A stretch of DNA of 64,000 nt from Sphingobacterium olei (GTDB lineage Bacteria; Bacteroidota; Bacteroidia; Sphingobacteriales; Sphingobacteriaceae): assembly GCF_005048855.1 (NCBI RefSeq), contig NZ_SUME01000004.1, forward strand, positions 124,001-188,000, written 5' to 3'. Under the pieces are notes generated by a model. That model was given only the letters and a program-made list of their open reading frames with translations, ran no database searches and was not told where the DNA came from. Of the stretch, positions 1-7,894 are shown in pieces (position 1 is the first letter of the stretch; each line of letters begins with the position of its first letter). The translations under genes were made by a program, and so were the position numbers.

Positions 1-1031
1 TACCGCAAGCTACATTGTGGTCACCAGATAATCCAAAGCTTTATGATTTACAGATCAAAGTCCTCCGCAAAGGTAAAGTAATCGACAGGGCGACAAGTTA
101 TTTTGCCATGCGAAAAATCACGATGAAACCAGATGAGAAGGGAATTCAGCGTATGTATTTAAACGATAAGTTTGTGTTCCATTATGGACCTTTAGATCAG
201 GGCTGGTGGCCAGATGGCTTGCATACAGCCCCTTCTGATGAAGCACTGAAATTTGATATCATCAAAACAAAGGAGATGGGCTTTAATATGATAAGGAAGC
301 ACATCAAGGTAGAACCTGCGAACTGGTATCGCTATTGCGATAGCATCGGTATATTAGTATGGCAGGATATGCCAAGTGGCGACCTCGGAGGAAACGTATG
401 GGATATGCAGCCCGGAAAGATATCTGGAGGTCTTCATGACAAGGTGCGTTCATCTGATTCTGAAGCAATATACCGTAAAGAGTGGAAAGCTATTATGGAT
501 GTACTGCATAATTATCCAAGTATAGTGGTATGGGTGCCATTCAACGAAGCTTGGGGGCAGTTCAAAACTAAGGAAATTACCGAATGGACTATAAAACAAG
601 ATCCTTCTCGTATCGTCAATAGTGCAAGTGGAGGTAACTTCGCCCACACTGGCCATATGCTCGATATTCATAATTATCCGGACGCCGCAATGCCTGATCC
701 ACAGATATTTGGTAAAGATTATATATTGACTTTAGGAGAGTTTGGTGGATTAGGCCTGCCTATCGATGGACACAGCTGGCAGCAAAAAGATAACTGGGGA
801 TACCAATCATTTAAAAATAAGGAAGAACTGAAAAAGAGATATGAAGAGCTTATAAATAATCTAGCAAAGCTTATTCCACTTGGACTATCTGGCGGTGTGT
901 ATACACAAACAACGGATGTAGAGGTAGAAACAAACGGGTTGATGACGTATGACCGTAAAGTAATTAAAATTTCGGAATCAGATCTGAAAAATATACACCA
1001 AAAGTTGTATGATGCAAAGATAGGTAAGTAA
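1..1031 (+). CDS. Glycoside hydrolase family 2 enzyme, 5'-truncated by the window edge
   Basis: The reading frame is already open at base 3, so the N-terminal sugar-binding and immunoglobulin-like domains lie outside the window and only the TIM-barrel part is visible. The acid/base glutamate is in FNEAWG (codon 546-548) and the nucleophile glutamate is in LGEFGG (codon 738-740), both typical of GH2. HNYPSIVVW and GFNMIRKHIK are further GH2 barrel signatures. A beta-galactosidase/beta-glucuronidase-like exo-glycosidase acting on plant or host glycans is likely, but the substrate cannot be read from this fragment. It ends at a strong hairpin shared with the convergent hemW gene. Confidence 0.88.
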   Translation, partial: PQATLWSPDNPKLYDLQIKVLRKGKVIDRATSYFAMRKITMKPDEKGIQRMYLNDKFVFHYGPLDQGWWPDGLHTAPSDEALKFDIIKTKEMGFNMIRKHIKVEPANWYRYCDSIGILVWQDMPSGDLGGNVWDMQPGKISGGLHDKVRSSDSEAIYRKEWKAIMDVLHNYPSIVVWVPFNEAWGQFKTKEITEWTIKQDPSRIVNSASGGNFAHTGHMLDIHNYPDAAMPDPQIFGKDYILTLGEFGGLGLPIDGHSWQQKDNWGYQSFKNKEELKKRYEELINNLAKLIPLGLSGGVYTQTTDVEVETNGLMTYDRKVIKISESDLKNIHQKLYDAKIGK

Positions 1032-1039
1032 GGGTAAGA

Positions 1040-1082
1040 GGTTGTCTCCTATGTTTGTCTTGGACAAAGGTAGGAGACAGCC
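1040..1082. terminator. Convergent bidirectional terminator hairpin
   Basis: Twelve-pair stem (1040-1051 with 1071-1082, one G-T pair) with an inner stem TTTGTC/GACAAA (1054-1059, 1063-1068). It sits between the convergent stops of the GH2 gene and hemW. Confidence 0.75.
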
Positions 1083-1089
1083 CTACTAA

Positions 1090-2226
1090 TTAAAGTTGCG
1101 TTTCATCGATCAGAAATAATGTCGAAGCAATATGATCAGCAACCAATTTCCCCACCGAGGTAAGGCGTAAGGTATGATCCGTTAATTCAACTTCTCCCTT
1201 TTCGACAAATTGCCGTACTTCTTTTGTCAAATAGTTTTCGGTATCGGCTCCAAAATCGTTTTTCACTTTGTCTAAGTCTATTCCCCACATGGTACGAAGA
1301 GAGGTCATAATGTATTCATTGACACGATCTTCTAATGAGAGTTGCTCTGTTTCCAAATGAAATGAGTTTTCCAATATCCCTGTACAATATTTCGCATTGT
1401 TGGCGACGTTCCAAGCGCGCGAGGTACCATTAAATGAATGAGCGGAAGGCCCAATTCCTAAATAGTGCTTGCCTTTCCAATAATTAGTGTTGTGTTTAGC
1501 ATATTTGCCAGGCTTTGCAAAGTTGGATATTTCGTAATGTTCAAATCCCTTGCTAATTAAAGTCTCTATCAAAATCGACATTTGTTCTGCACTTTGGTCT
1601 TCATTTAGAGGAGCCGTTGTTCCTTGTTTGATAAAGTGATCCAAAGCAGTCCGATTTTCTACAGTCATTGCATAGGAAGAAATGTGTGGAATTTCAAAAT
1701 CGATCAATCGTTGCATGTTAGATTTCCATTTTTCGTCAGTGAGTAACGGATAGCCATAAATTAGATCACAGGTTATATTTTCAAAGCCTGCATCTTGCAC
1801 GCGCATAATTGAAGACTGGGCTTCTAATGCGTTATGAGCCCGATTCATCCATTTCAGGTCTTCTTCATAAAAGGATTGGATACCGATACTAAATCTATTG
1901 ATTGGCGTGTTTCGTAATGCTTGAACCTTAGCGCTATCTAGGTCATCTGGGTTTGCCTCCAAGGTAATTTCCGCTTCGGAATCAATGTCGAAATAGCGTC
2001 CGACCTGATCGATCAGTCGGCTAACCTCATCGGCCTCCAAGATCGAAGGCGTACCGCCACCAAAGTAGATGGATTGTACCGTTTTATCTTCCAAATAAGA
2101 TGCACGTATTTGGAGCTCCTTATGCATAGCTTGCAGCATGTCCTCTTTGTACTTTAAGGAAGTACTAAAGTGAAAGTCGCAGTAATGGCATGCCTGCTTA
2201 CAAAATGGAATATGGAAATAGATCAT
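1090..2226 (-). CDS. hemW: HemW-like radical SAM heme chaperone
   Basis: A 378-residue radical SAM protein. Cys9, Cys13 and Cys16 form the CxxxCxxC [4Fe-4S] motif, followed by DF instead of the fourth cysteine of true coproporphyrinogen dehydrogenase HemN. The protein also lacks the HemN N-terminal extension. Both points favour HemW, which binds heme and passes it to respiratory enzymes. GGGTPS (about residue 66) is the SAM-binding glycine motif. The gene is monocistronic and convergent with the GH2 gene. Its start codon lies only five bases after a TATATTTG -7 box, so its mRNA may be leaderless. It is often misannotated as HemN. Confidence 0.9.
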   Translation of the reverse strand: MIYFHIPFCKQACHYCDFHFSTSLKYKEDMLQAMHKELQIRASYLEDKTVQSIYFGGGTPSILEADEVSRLIDQVGRYFDIDSEAEITLEANPDDLDSAKVQALRNTPINRFSIGIQSFYEEDLKWMNRAHNALEAQSSIMRVQDAGFENITCDLIYGYPLLTDEKWKSNMQRLIDFEIPHISSYAMTVENRTALDHFIKQGTTAPLNEDQSAEQMSILIETLISKGFEHYEISNFAKPGKYAKHNTNYWKGKHYLGIGPSAHSFNGTSRAWNVANNAKYCTGILENSFHLETEQLSLEDRVNEYIMTSLRTMWGIDLDKVKNDFGADTENYLTKEVRQFVEKGEVELTDHTLRLTSVGKLVADHIASTLFLIDETQL

Positions 2227-2231
2227 ACATG

Positions 2232-2239
2232 CAAATATA
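2232..2239 (-). promoter_or_regulatory. Promoter -7 box TATATTTG for hemW
   Basis: Perfect match to the Bacteroidota TAnnTTTG -7 element, read on the minus strand. It ends five bases before the hemW ATG, so the predicted transcription start coincides roughly with the start codon. Confidence 0.6.
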
Positions 2240-2455
2240 GTTTTTTTCGCCTTCGTCTTGACAGGTCATTGTATCCGCTTCTGGTTAGATTCGAGCCTTA
2301 TTCGCAATTTCTTCGACAATTTTTCGATAACTCTTCGACTGCTGTTCCATTTTGACTCGACAGATACCGGTAATAATACCGAACATGCGTCGAAGGACGG
2401 ACGAAGCTAAGTCGAAGTTGTCACGAAGTTGTGTACTGCTTATCTCGAAGCTAAT

Positions 2456-2515
2456 ACGGAGTTGTACGGAGTTGTACGGACTTTAACGGAGTTGCACGGA
2501 CTTTAACGGACTTTT
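2456..2515. repeat. 10-bp tandem repeat array, six units
   Basis: Six consecutive units start with ACGGA at 2456, 2466, 2476, 2486, 2496 and 2506. The second half of each unit alternates between GTTGT/GTTGC and CTTTA/CTTTT. The upstream CGAAGTTGT units look like older, diverged copies. The period is about one DNA helical turn and is not a multiple of three, so the array does not look coding. Confidence 0.8.
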
Positions 2516-2749
2516 ATTTACTTTAGAACTGATTAATTTAGCCTGCCAGAAAGACGCGTAAGCCAGGGTTTCGACCTACAGGCGATGGTTATTGCAATAA
2601 CTTAACTAAAGGTACAAGATTTTGTTTTCTTTTTATAGAAAGATTTTGTTTTTTTTAAAATCCAGTTTCTTTGTTTGTAGGACATTAATTGTTAAATTCG
2701 TGTGTAGAGCTAGTCTGCTTTTGATTACCATTTATTTTGACCACTTAAG

Positions 2750-3526
2750 ATGGAAGAATTGTTCAACAAATATATTGCCAAGAAGTTTCGTAAGAGAGGG
2801 GATGAATATCATTTGAGTGAGGATAGCAAGAGGAGTTCGGGTACATTCGGACACAGTAATAAATTGGCTTCAAAGATATATCAGCAGTTTAAAATAATTG
2901 CCGATAAATTGATGAAGAGAGAGATTTACCAAAAATTGCTGAATCAGCTTACTGAAATAAAAACACAGTCGACTGATGAGACAGAAAACAAAGAGCAGTA
3001 CGCAACGTACACCAAATTGCGTGGTTTTCGGTTGAATACTAGCCGATCTTGGAATTCATTATTACCTTGGATCCCCCAAATTGAACTAAAGTTGCACGTA
3101 GGACATATTTGTATTGCTCTTCCTGATGATAAAAATTGGAAGCTAAAGAGTTTTCCCGAACGATTAAGTCGCATAGCTATAAAATTTCATGTCATTGTTG
3201 TGTCGTTAACGGATGGTCTTCATACGGAATGCTTCCCCACCGATACCGCATTCATAGTGCCACATAAACCGACTAAATTTCACACAGTTGATATAGCCGT
3301 TGAACTACCTGATGAGTGTGTCCTTTTAGTGATCGGGTGTACGCAATATTATCTGTGGGAGACCGATGAGAATACTGATTTTGCTTCAGGAAATAAAGCA
3401 CATGTAGCAGCAGATGTACTGCAGGTTTTTCAGATCAGGGACGGTTTGCTGCTACCGGAAAAAGCAATTGAACAAAGTATGCCTAAATCTTCTGTGGTTC
3501 CAGAAAGTGGCGCCAAATGGAAATAA
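2750..3526 (+). CDS. Hypothetical protein (258 aa)
   Basis: I do not recognise this protein. It has no signal peptide or membrane segment. The first 75 residues are rich in Lys, Arg and Glu and predicted helical (KKFRKRGDEYHLSED region). The middle and C-terminal parts alternate hydrophobic beta-like stretches (IELKLHVGHICIALPDD, DIAVELPDECVLLVIGCTQYY), suggesting a beta-sandwich-like domain at about 110-240. The ATG at 2750 is chosen because the residues after it read as a normal cytosolic start. The gene stands alone between repeat-rich DNA and the GH92 gene. Proteins of this general look recur as lineage-restricted hypotheticals in Sphingobacteriaceae, so it may be accessory. Confidence 0.65.
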   Translation: MEELFNKYIAKKFRKRGDEYHLSEDSKRSSGTFGHSNKLASKIYQQFKIIADKLMKREIYQKLLNQLTEIKTQSTDETENKEQYATYTKLRGFRLNTSRSWNSLLPWIPQIELKLHVGHICIALPDDKNWKLKSFPERLSRIAIKFHVIVVSLTDGLHTECFPTDTAFIVPHKPTKFHTVDIAVELPDECVLLVIGCTQYYLWETDENTDFASGNKAHVAADVLQVFQIRDGLLLPEKAIEQSMPKSSVVPESGAKWK

Positions 3527-3631
3527 ATTTGGGGATATTTATTCTTGATCCAAGTTCCGATGTATACAGCAACATAGATTCTGATCTTATTTATGTAATC
3601 TTTCGAAATCCTGGATAAAGGAGGTGTCAGG

Positions 3632-3712
3632 ATGACGCAACAGTATTTAAAGCGTTATTTAGTCGCTATTACAGTGTATCTCTTTTTGCCCGTTTTGGAT
3701 AATAGATTTTAA
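3632..3712 (+). CDS. Possible 26-residue hydrophobic small protein
   Basis: An ATG at 3632 is preceded by AAAGGAGG (3617-3624) at seven bases, an unusually good Shine-Dalgarno for this phylum. It opens 26 codons ending at 3712. The peptide has a basic start (QQYLKRYL) followed by VAITVYLFLPV, like a single membrane helix. No homologue can be named and chance is possible. It lies between the unknown 258-residue protein and GH92. Confidence 0.25.
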   Translation: MTQQYLKRYLVAITVYLFLPVLDNRF

Positions 3713-3737
3713 TATCGATAGACTCCAGATCATGACA

Positions 3738-3773
3738 CAGTTATCTAATTAATAAAAATTAATTAGATAACTG
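3738..3773. repeat. Perfect 16-bp inverted repeat with AAAA loop
   Basis: Arms 3738-3753 and 3758-3773 are exact reverse complements around a four-base A loop, core TTATCTAATTAAT. It lies 71 bases ahead of the GH92 start. No T-run follows on the plus strand, so an operator is as plausible as a terminator. Confidence 0.7.
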
Positions 3774-3844
3774 AAGTAAAAGCAGGAAAAAGTGTAAATT
3801 GCGATGTTTTTAATCAATGCTAAATCGGTTTATTTAAGACCTTT

Positions 3845-5899
3845 ATGAAGAATTATTTTTCTGGATTTTTTTTACTCTCACTACTCTATCTCCATATGAA
3901 TGTATGGGCGCAAAGCGAGAAAGTTAATGTTTTTCTTGGCTCATCAGGTGACCATGGCCAACTCTCTCCTGCTGCGTCGTCGCCTTTTCATCAGTTGAGT
4001 ATTGTTCCGCAGACTCTGCCGACTTTGCACATGGGGTACGAGTACTTAGCGAAAGAAATTGTAGGATTTACACACAACCGGTTTGAAGGCGTCGGATGTA
4101 AGGGTAGTGGCGGATTGATTTTGGTCAAACCATTTTTGGGTGATAAGGATACGAAAATTCCGCTACAGAAAAGGGGAGAAAAGGCATCTCCCGGATCTTA
4201 CGAGATAGAATTTAAAGAGGGAATCGGCGCAAAAATCGCAGTAGATGGTAATTTTGGTATACATGAGTATACTTTTCCAAAAGGAAAAAAGGGATTGTCT
4301 ATCGATTTAGCACATGCATTTAATGGTGCATTTGTTAATAATAAGTATGAAATAAAAGATGGTCTTATTTTGGGTGCGCTTCGTGCAAAGACGACTTGTA
4401 ATGTAGGTATATATACCATATACTATGCGATCTCATTAAATCATGTTGTAGACATGGCTGTCGAAGGTGATAAACTGCGCATGCACTTAGCAGACAATGT
4501 AGAAAAGAGCGAATTTCGAATCGCTTTTTCTGCGGTAGATATCGCTTACGCCAGGAAAACACTAGAGGATCATAATACGATAGACTATGCTAGATTAAAA
4601 CAAAAAACGGTAGCGAATTGGGACAGATACCTGTCTGCCATACAAGTGGAAGGTGATCCTGAACGTGAAAAATTGTTCTATTCGCTTTTTTATCGGACAA
4701 TGCAATCTCCGTATAAGATATCCGAGGCTGATGGGAAGTATCGGGGTACTGACGGTGAGATTCATCAGGATGAGCTCCCCCGATTTCATGGATGGGCCAT
4801 CTGGGACAACTATAAAACCCAACTTCCTCTTTTGGAATTGACTTTCCCTCAGTACTATCAAGCTATTGTATCTTCTGTTTCTGATTTGTACCGCTATGGT
4901 AAATATGATTTTGCCGGGCCTCATGAACCGGCGAATTCGGTGCGAACCGAACACGCTGCAGTAGTATTGCTGGATGCTAAAGGCAAGGGTTATGAAATAC
5001 ATCTGGATGAAATACGCGACTCATTGATCAAAGATACATCTCGTTTTGATTTCTCAAAGCCAGATAAGTATCTGGAAGCTGCCTATGATATGTGGACGAT
5101 GAGTCAGTTGTTTGAGGGAGAGGAGTCGGATCATTATTTTAATCGTGCGATGACCTATAAAAAGGTTTGGGAAAAGCATTTTAAGGATCTAAAAAGAAAC
5201 GACGTGGATCGCATGTCCGCACGAGATATGTATCAAGGGACCATAAGGCAGTATCGATGGAATGTCCCATTCGACGTGTCAGGATTGGTGAAATTGGCAG
5301 GAGGGAAGACGGCTTTTACACAGCAATTGGACGATTTTTTTGATAATCATTATTTCAATCGTGCGAATGAACCGGATATGCAGTCGCCGACTTTATATTA
5401 CGCTAGTGCAAAGCCTTGGCGATATCAATCTTTAGTGCATGAACTCGCTTTGGATACGGTGATACAGTATTATTTTAACGATAACAGTAGAGGAATCGAC
5501 GCACACATTGACCGGATCTACAAAAATGAACCTAAAGCTTTTGTGCGTACAATGGATGACGATGCAGGTGCTATGTCTGGTTGGTTTGTGATGACGGCTA
5601 TTGGCCTTCATCAGCCGTTAGTAGGAGAGCCGATTTATTACCTTAATGTGCCGTTTTTTTCAAAAGTAACCCTTGCTAATAATGGTAAACCGCTAGTTAT
5701 AAAAGTCTTGAATTTTTCGGATAGAAATCGTTATATAAAAAGCGTCAAGTTAAATGGTAAGGATTTGGGTAGGGTCTGGATGAAGCATGAGGAGCTAGCA
5801 GCGGGAGGGGAACTGGTGATTGAAGCTTCTAATCAATCGACAACGTACGGTTTTGATTCAATTTGGATATCTAATGCAAATATAAAAGGCGGATCTTAA
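3845..5899 (+). CDS. GH92 exo-mannosidase-like enzyme with Gln at the acid position
   Basis: This 684-residue exported protein has a signal peptide (about residues 1-22, cleaved after VWAQ). The N-terminal beta-sandwich carries the GH92 block GFTHNRFEGVGCKGSGG. The (alpha/alpha)6 barrel carries WDNYKTQLP, RQYRWNVPFDVSGL and MDDDAGAMSGWF (about 570-581), where D571 and D573 occupy the general-base position. GH92 enzymes are calcium-dependent alpha-mannosidases. Most have Glu in the motif xEGNxWQY; here the motif reads YQG, with Gln464 (codon 5234-5236) replacing the catalytic acid. The same change is known in the Cellulosimicrobium GH92 that hydrolyses mannosyl-phosphate caps. It is shorter than the usual 720-780 residues. 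It stands alone, convergent with the M1 peptidase gene. Confidence 0.85.
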   Translation: MKNYFSGFFLLSLLYLHMNVWAQSEKVNVFLGSSGDHGQLSPAASSPFHQLSIVPQTLPTLHMGYEYLAKEIVGFTHNRFEGVGCKGSGGLILVKPFLGDKDTKIPLQKRGEKASPGSYEIEFKEGIGAKIAVDGNFGIHEYTFPKGKKGLSIDLAHAFNGAFVNNKYEIKDGLILGALRAKTTCNVGIYTIYYAISLNHVVDMAVEGDKLRMHLADNVEKSEFRIAFSAVDIAYARKTLEDHNTIDYARLKQKTVANWDRYLSAIQVEGDPEREKLFYSLFYRTMQSPYKISEADGKYRGTDGEIHQDELPRFHGWAIWDNYKTQLPLLELTFPQYYQAIVSSVSDLYRYGKYDFAGPHEPANSVRTEHAAVVLLDAKGKGYEIHLDEIRDSLIKDTSRFDFSKPDKYLEAAYDMWTMSQLFEGEESDHYFNRAMTYKKVWEKHFKDLKRNDVDRMSARDMYQGTIRQYRWNVPFDVSGLVKLAGGKTAFTQQLDDFFDNHYFNRANEPDMQSPTLYYASAKPWRYQSLVHELALDTVIQYYFNDNSRGIDAHIDRIYKNEPKAFVRTMDDDAGAMSGWFVMTAIGLHQPLVGEPIYYLNVPFFSKVTLANNGKPLVIKVLNFSDRNRYIKSVKLNGKDLGRVWMKHEELAAGGELVIEASNQSTTYGFDSIWISNANIKGGS

Positions 5900-5915
5900 A
5901 TCCGCCTTCCTTCAA

Positions 5916-7784
5916 TTATCTTTCAAAAGTATTGTCTGATGACTCTACATCTGCTAGCCGTTGGGATGGATCAATCCAAACTTTTTTTGCAGGCTTATTT
6001 GTTGTAATCACATACTCAGGCTTAGTCCAGAACCAATCTTCTACTATTGTACGGGTTATGCCTTGATAGATGTCAAAGTTTTCTGCTGCTTTCTCTCCGC
6101 GCATTTCTCGAAGCGGAATGTAAAATAACTCTTTGGAACCGTCTTCATATTCAACCAGTACGTCTAGCGGCATCGCAAAGTCGGATTTGTTTTTAAGCAC
6201 AATGCTATTCGAAGTTACTTCTGTAATTGCGTAGTCAATCTTACGTGTCGTATTGATAAATAGATTAAAGTACCATTTGAGATTGATTCCTGACACTTCT
6301 TCTGCTACGCGTTTAAAATCATTCGGTGTAGGATGCTTAAATTTCCAATGTTCGTAAAATGTTAAAAATGTATTGTTCAAGTTTTCCTGTCCTATGATAT
6401 AGCCCAATTGCTGGGCTAAGACGGCGCCTTTATTGTAGGCCTCGTTACTATATGCATAGTTGGAATTGTAATAATCTGCCAAAAGACTCATAGGTTCTTC
6501 CTTGTCTGAAAGAGCGAGCTTGTAATAAGCACGATAGGCTGCAATAACCGGGTTAGTGTCTACTGCACCCTTTTTTTCAAAAAGTTGCTGGAAGGCTAAC
6601 TCTTCTACATAGCTTGTAAATCCTTCGTCAAACCATTCGTCGACTGTTTCATTGATGCCAAAAAGATGTTGGTACCAAGAGTGGGCGGCTTCGTGAAAAA
6701 TAACACCCACTAAACTTTTGATATTTCTACCTCCCGTTACCAAAGTAGCTGTTCCGTATTCCATACCTCCGTCACCGCCTTGTATAATCGTGTAGCTTGG
6801 CCATGGGTAAGCTCCAAATTTATCGGCACAGAAGTCAAAAAAATCAGTTGCCAATCCGAGCGCTTGCCGCCAGTTAGCTATCGTAGGCTTATCATTGGGT
6901 AGATATACTGTATATACGTTTATTCCACCACGGCTTTTAGCAGAGTCCACTACAAACTTAGGGTCCGCAGCCCAAGCAAAATCATGAATGTTTTCCGCTT
7001 TGTAATGCCACTGTACCTTATTGTTTATTGGCTTGACTGTGGGTTTCTTTTGGTAACCTTTTACATGAGCGGGATTTTGAAGTACTCCCGACGCGCCCAG
7101 TACGTAATCTTTATGGATATTGATTTTAACGTCGAAATTACCAAAAGGTGCGATAAATTCCCGTGCAACATATTCGTCAAGATGCCACCCGAATTCGTCG
7201 AAATGTGCCATCTTGGGGTACCACTGTGTCATCGATAAGGCAACACCCTCTTTCGAATTTCGGCCACTTCGTCTTATTTGCTCCGGGACCTGTGCATTCC
7301 ATTCCATTTGGAATGTAGCCGTAGCGCCGTCTAGAATAGGTGAAGGAAGAGTCACTTCTAATAGGGTGCCGTCCACTTTATAGGTTGTGTTAATGCCGTT
7401 GAATGTAAGTGATTTTATCTTCTGATAACCTATTTGATCAGGTGTAAGTGGCGCGATGCGACTTTGGTAAATAGGTTTTTCTTTTGTGCCCAGGTTGGTT
7501 GTCATCCGCGGATCTGGATCGGAAATAGATGTAAGTCTATAGTCCATCATACTTCCAGGTTGAAAGGCGTTAAAATAGAGGTGGAAATACACTTTTGACA
7601 GTGATTGACCCGAATTGTTGGTGTATTTTAACGTCATCTTTCCATCGTACTGATAGGTTTTTTCATGCACATCAATGGACATATTATAATCTACACCTTG
7701 TTGCCAATATCCTTTACGTTGTCCAAATAAGGGATTGCAACAATATATTACTATAGCTAAAAACAGGATATAATTTAATTTCAT
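5916..7784 (-). CDS. M1-family zinc metallopeptidase, secreted
   Basis: A 622-residue aminopeptidase-N-like protein with an N-terminal signal peptide (cleavage near LFGQ). The zinc motif is HEAAH (H364, E365, H368), with the third ligand in DEGFTSYVEE about 18-19 residues on. GGMEYGTAT matches the exopeptidase GxMEN region, with Tyr in the usual Asn position. The N-terminal beta domain (YDGKMTLKYTNNSGQSL) is typical of the family. It probably trims peptides in the periplasm or at the cell surface. A TAAGTTTG box lies 70 bases upstream and the leader can fold. It is convergent with the GH92 gene, 16 bases apart. Confidence 0.88.
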   Translation of the reverse strand: MKLNYILFLAIVIYCCNPLFGQRKGYWQQGVDYNMSIDVHEKTYQYDGKMTLKYTNNSGQSLSKVYFHLYFNAFQPGSMMDYRLTSISDPDPRMTTNLGTKEKPIYQSRIAPLTPDQIGYQKIKSLTFNGINTTYKVDGTLLEVTLPSPILDGATATFQMEWNAQVPEQIRRSGRNSKEGVALSMTQWYPKMAHFDEFGWHLDEYVAREFIAPFGNFDVKINIHKDYVLGASGVLQNPAHVKGYQKKPTVKPINNKVQWHYKAENIHDFAWAADPKFVVDSAKSRGGINVYTVYLPNDKPTIANWRQALGLATDFFDFCADKFGAYPWPSYTIIQGGDGGMEYGTATLVTGGRNIKSLVGVIFHEAAHSWYQHLFGINETVDEWFDEGFTSYVEELAFQQLFEKKGAVDTNPVIAAYRAYYKLALSDKEEPMSLLADYYNSNYAYSNEAYNKGAVLAQQLGYIIGQENLNNTFLTFYEHWKFKHPTPNDFKRVAEEVSGINLKWYFNLFINTTRKIDYAITEVTSNSIVLKNKSDFAMPLDVLVEYEDGSKELFYIPLREMRGEKAAENFDIYQGITRTIVEDWFWTKPEYVITTNKPAKKVWIDPSQRLADVESSDNTFER

Positions 7785-7807
7785 ATTATATATAATAACT
7801 ACTTCAT

Positions 7808-7841
7808 GAGCTGGCCTGACCTACCGGAGGTGGCTAAGCTC
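7808..7841 (-). promoter_or_regulatory. Stem-loop in the M1 peptidase leader
   Basis: Between the -7 box and the ATG the leader folds as GAGCT..GCC.CCT/AGG..GGC.AGCTC. This gives three short helices separated by small bulges. It could stabilise the mRNA or occlude translation initiation; no known riboswitch was recognised. Confidence 0.35.
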
Positions 7842-7854
7842 GGTTTCTTTGTGT

Positions 7855-7862
7855 CAAACTTA
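7855..7862 (-). promoter_or_regulatory. Promoter -7 box TAAGTTTG for the M1 peptidase gene
   Basis: Exact TAnnTTTG element on the minus strand, predicting a leader of about 65 bases. Confidence 0.5.
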
Positions 7863-7894
7863 CAAAAATTGAAGCGAGTTGGGTGAATTGTAAC

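Larger units (their letters stand above)
2227..2749. other. Non-coding 0.5-kb stretch with repeats
   Basis: No convincing gene is present. It holds the hemW promoter, degenerate CGAAGTTGT-like units (about 2401-2455), a 10-bp tandem array (2456-2515), a perfect palindrome GTTATTGCAATAAC (2588-2601) and a direct repeat AAGATTTTGTTTT (2616-2628 and 2640-2652). The short open frames here have no family resemblance and overlap the repeats. Confidence 0.6.
3527..3844. other. 318-base intergenic region upstream of the GH92 gene
   Basis: Contains the possible small ORF (3632-3712) and a perfect 16-bp inverted repeat (3738-3773). No clear TAnnTTTG box was found directly ahead of the GH92 start. Confidence 0.5.

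Noticed and set aside
2541..2601. tRNA gene in the repeat-rich gap
   Set aside because: Only a T-loop-like word is present; no acceptor, D-arm or anticodon stem could be built.
2170..2816. Short open frames in the 2.2-2.8 kb gap as genes
   Set aside because: They overlap the hemW gene or promoter, cross the repeats or run into the 258-residue gene, and show no recognisable protein features.
4198..5002. Antisense open frames inside the GH92 gene
   Set aside because: They lie wholly opposite a well-supported coding region and read as low-complexity or scrambled sequence.
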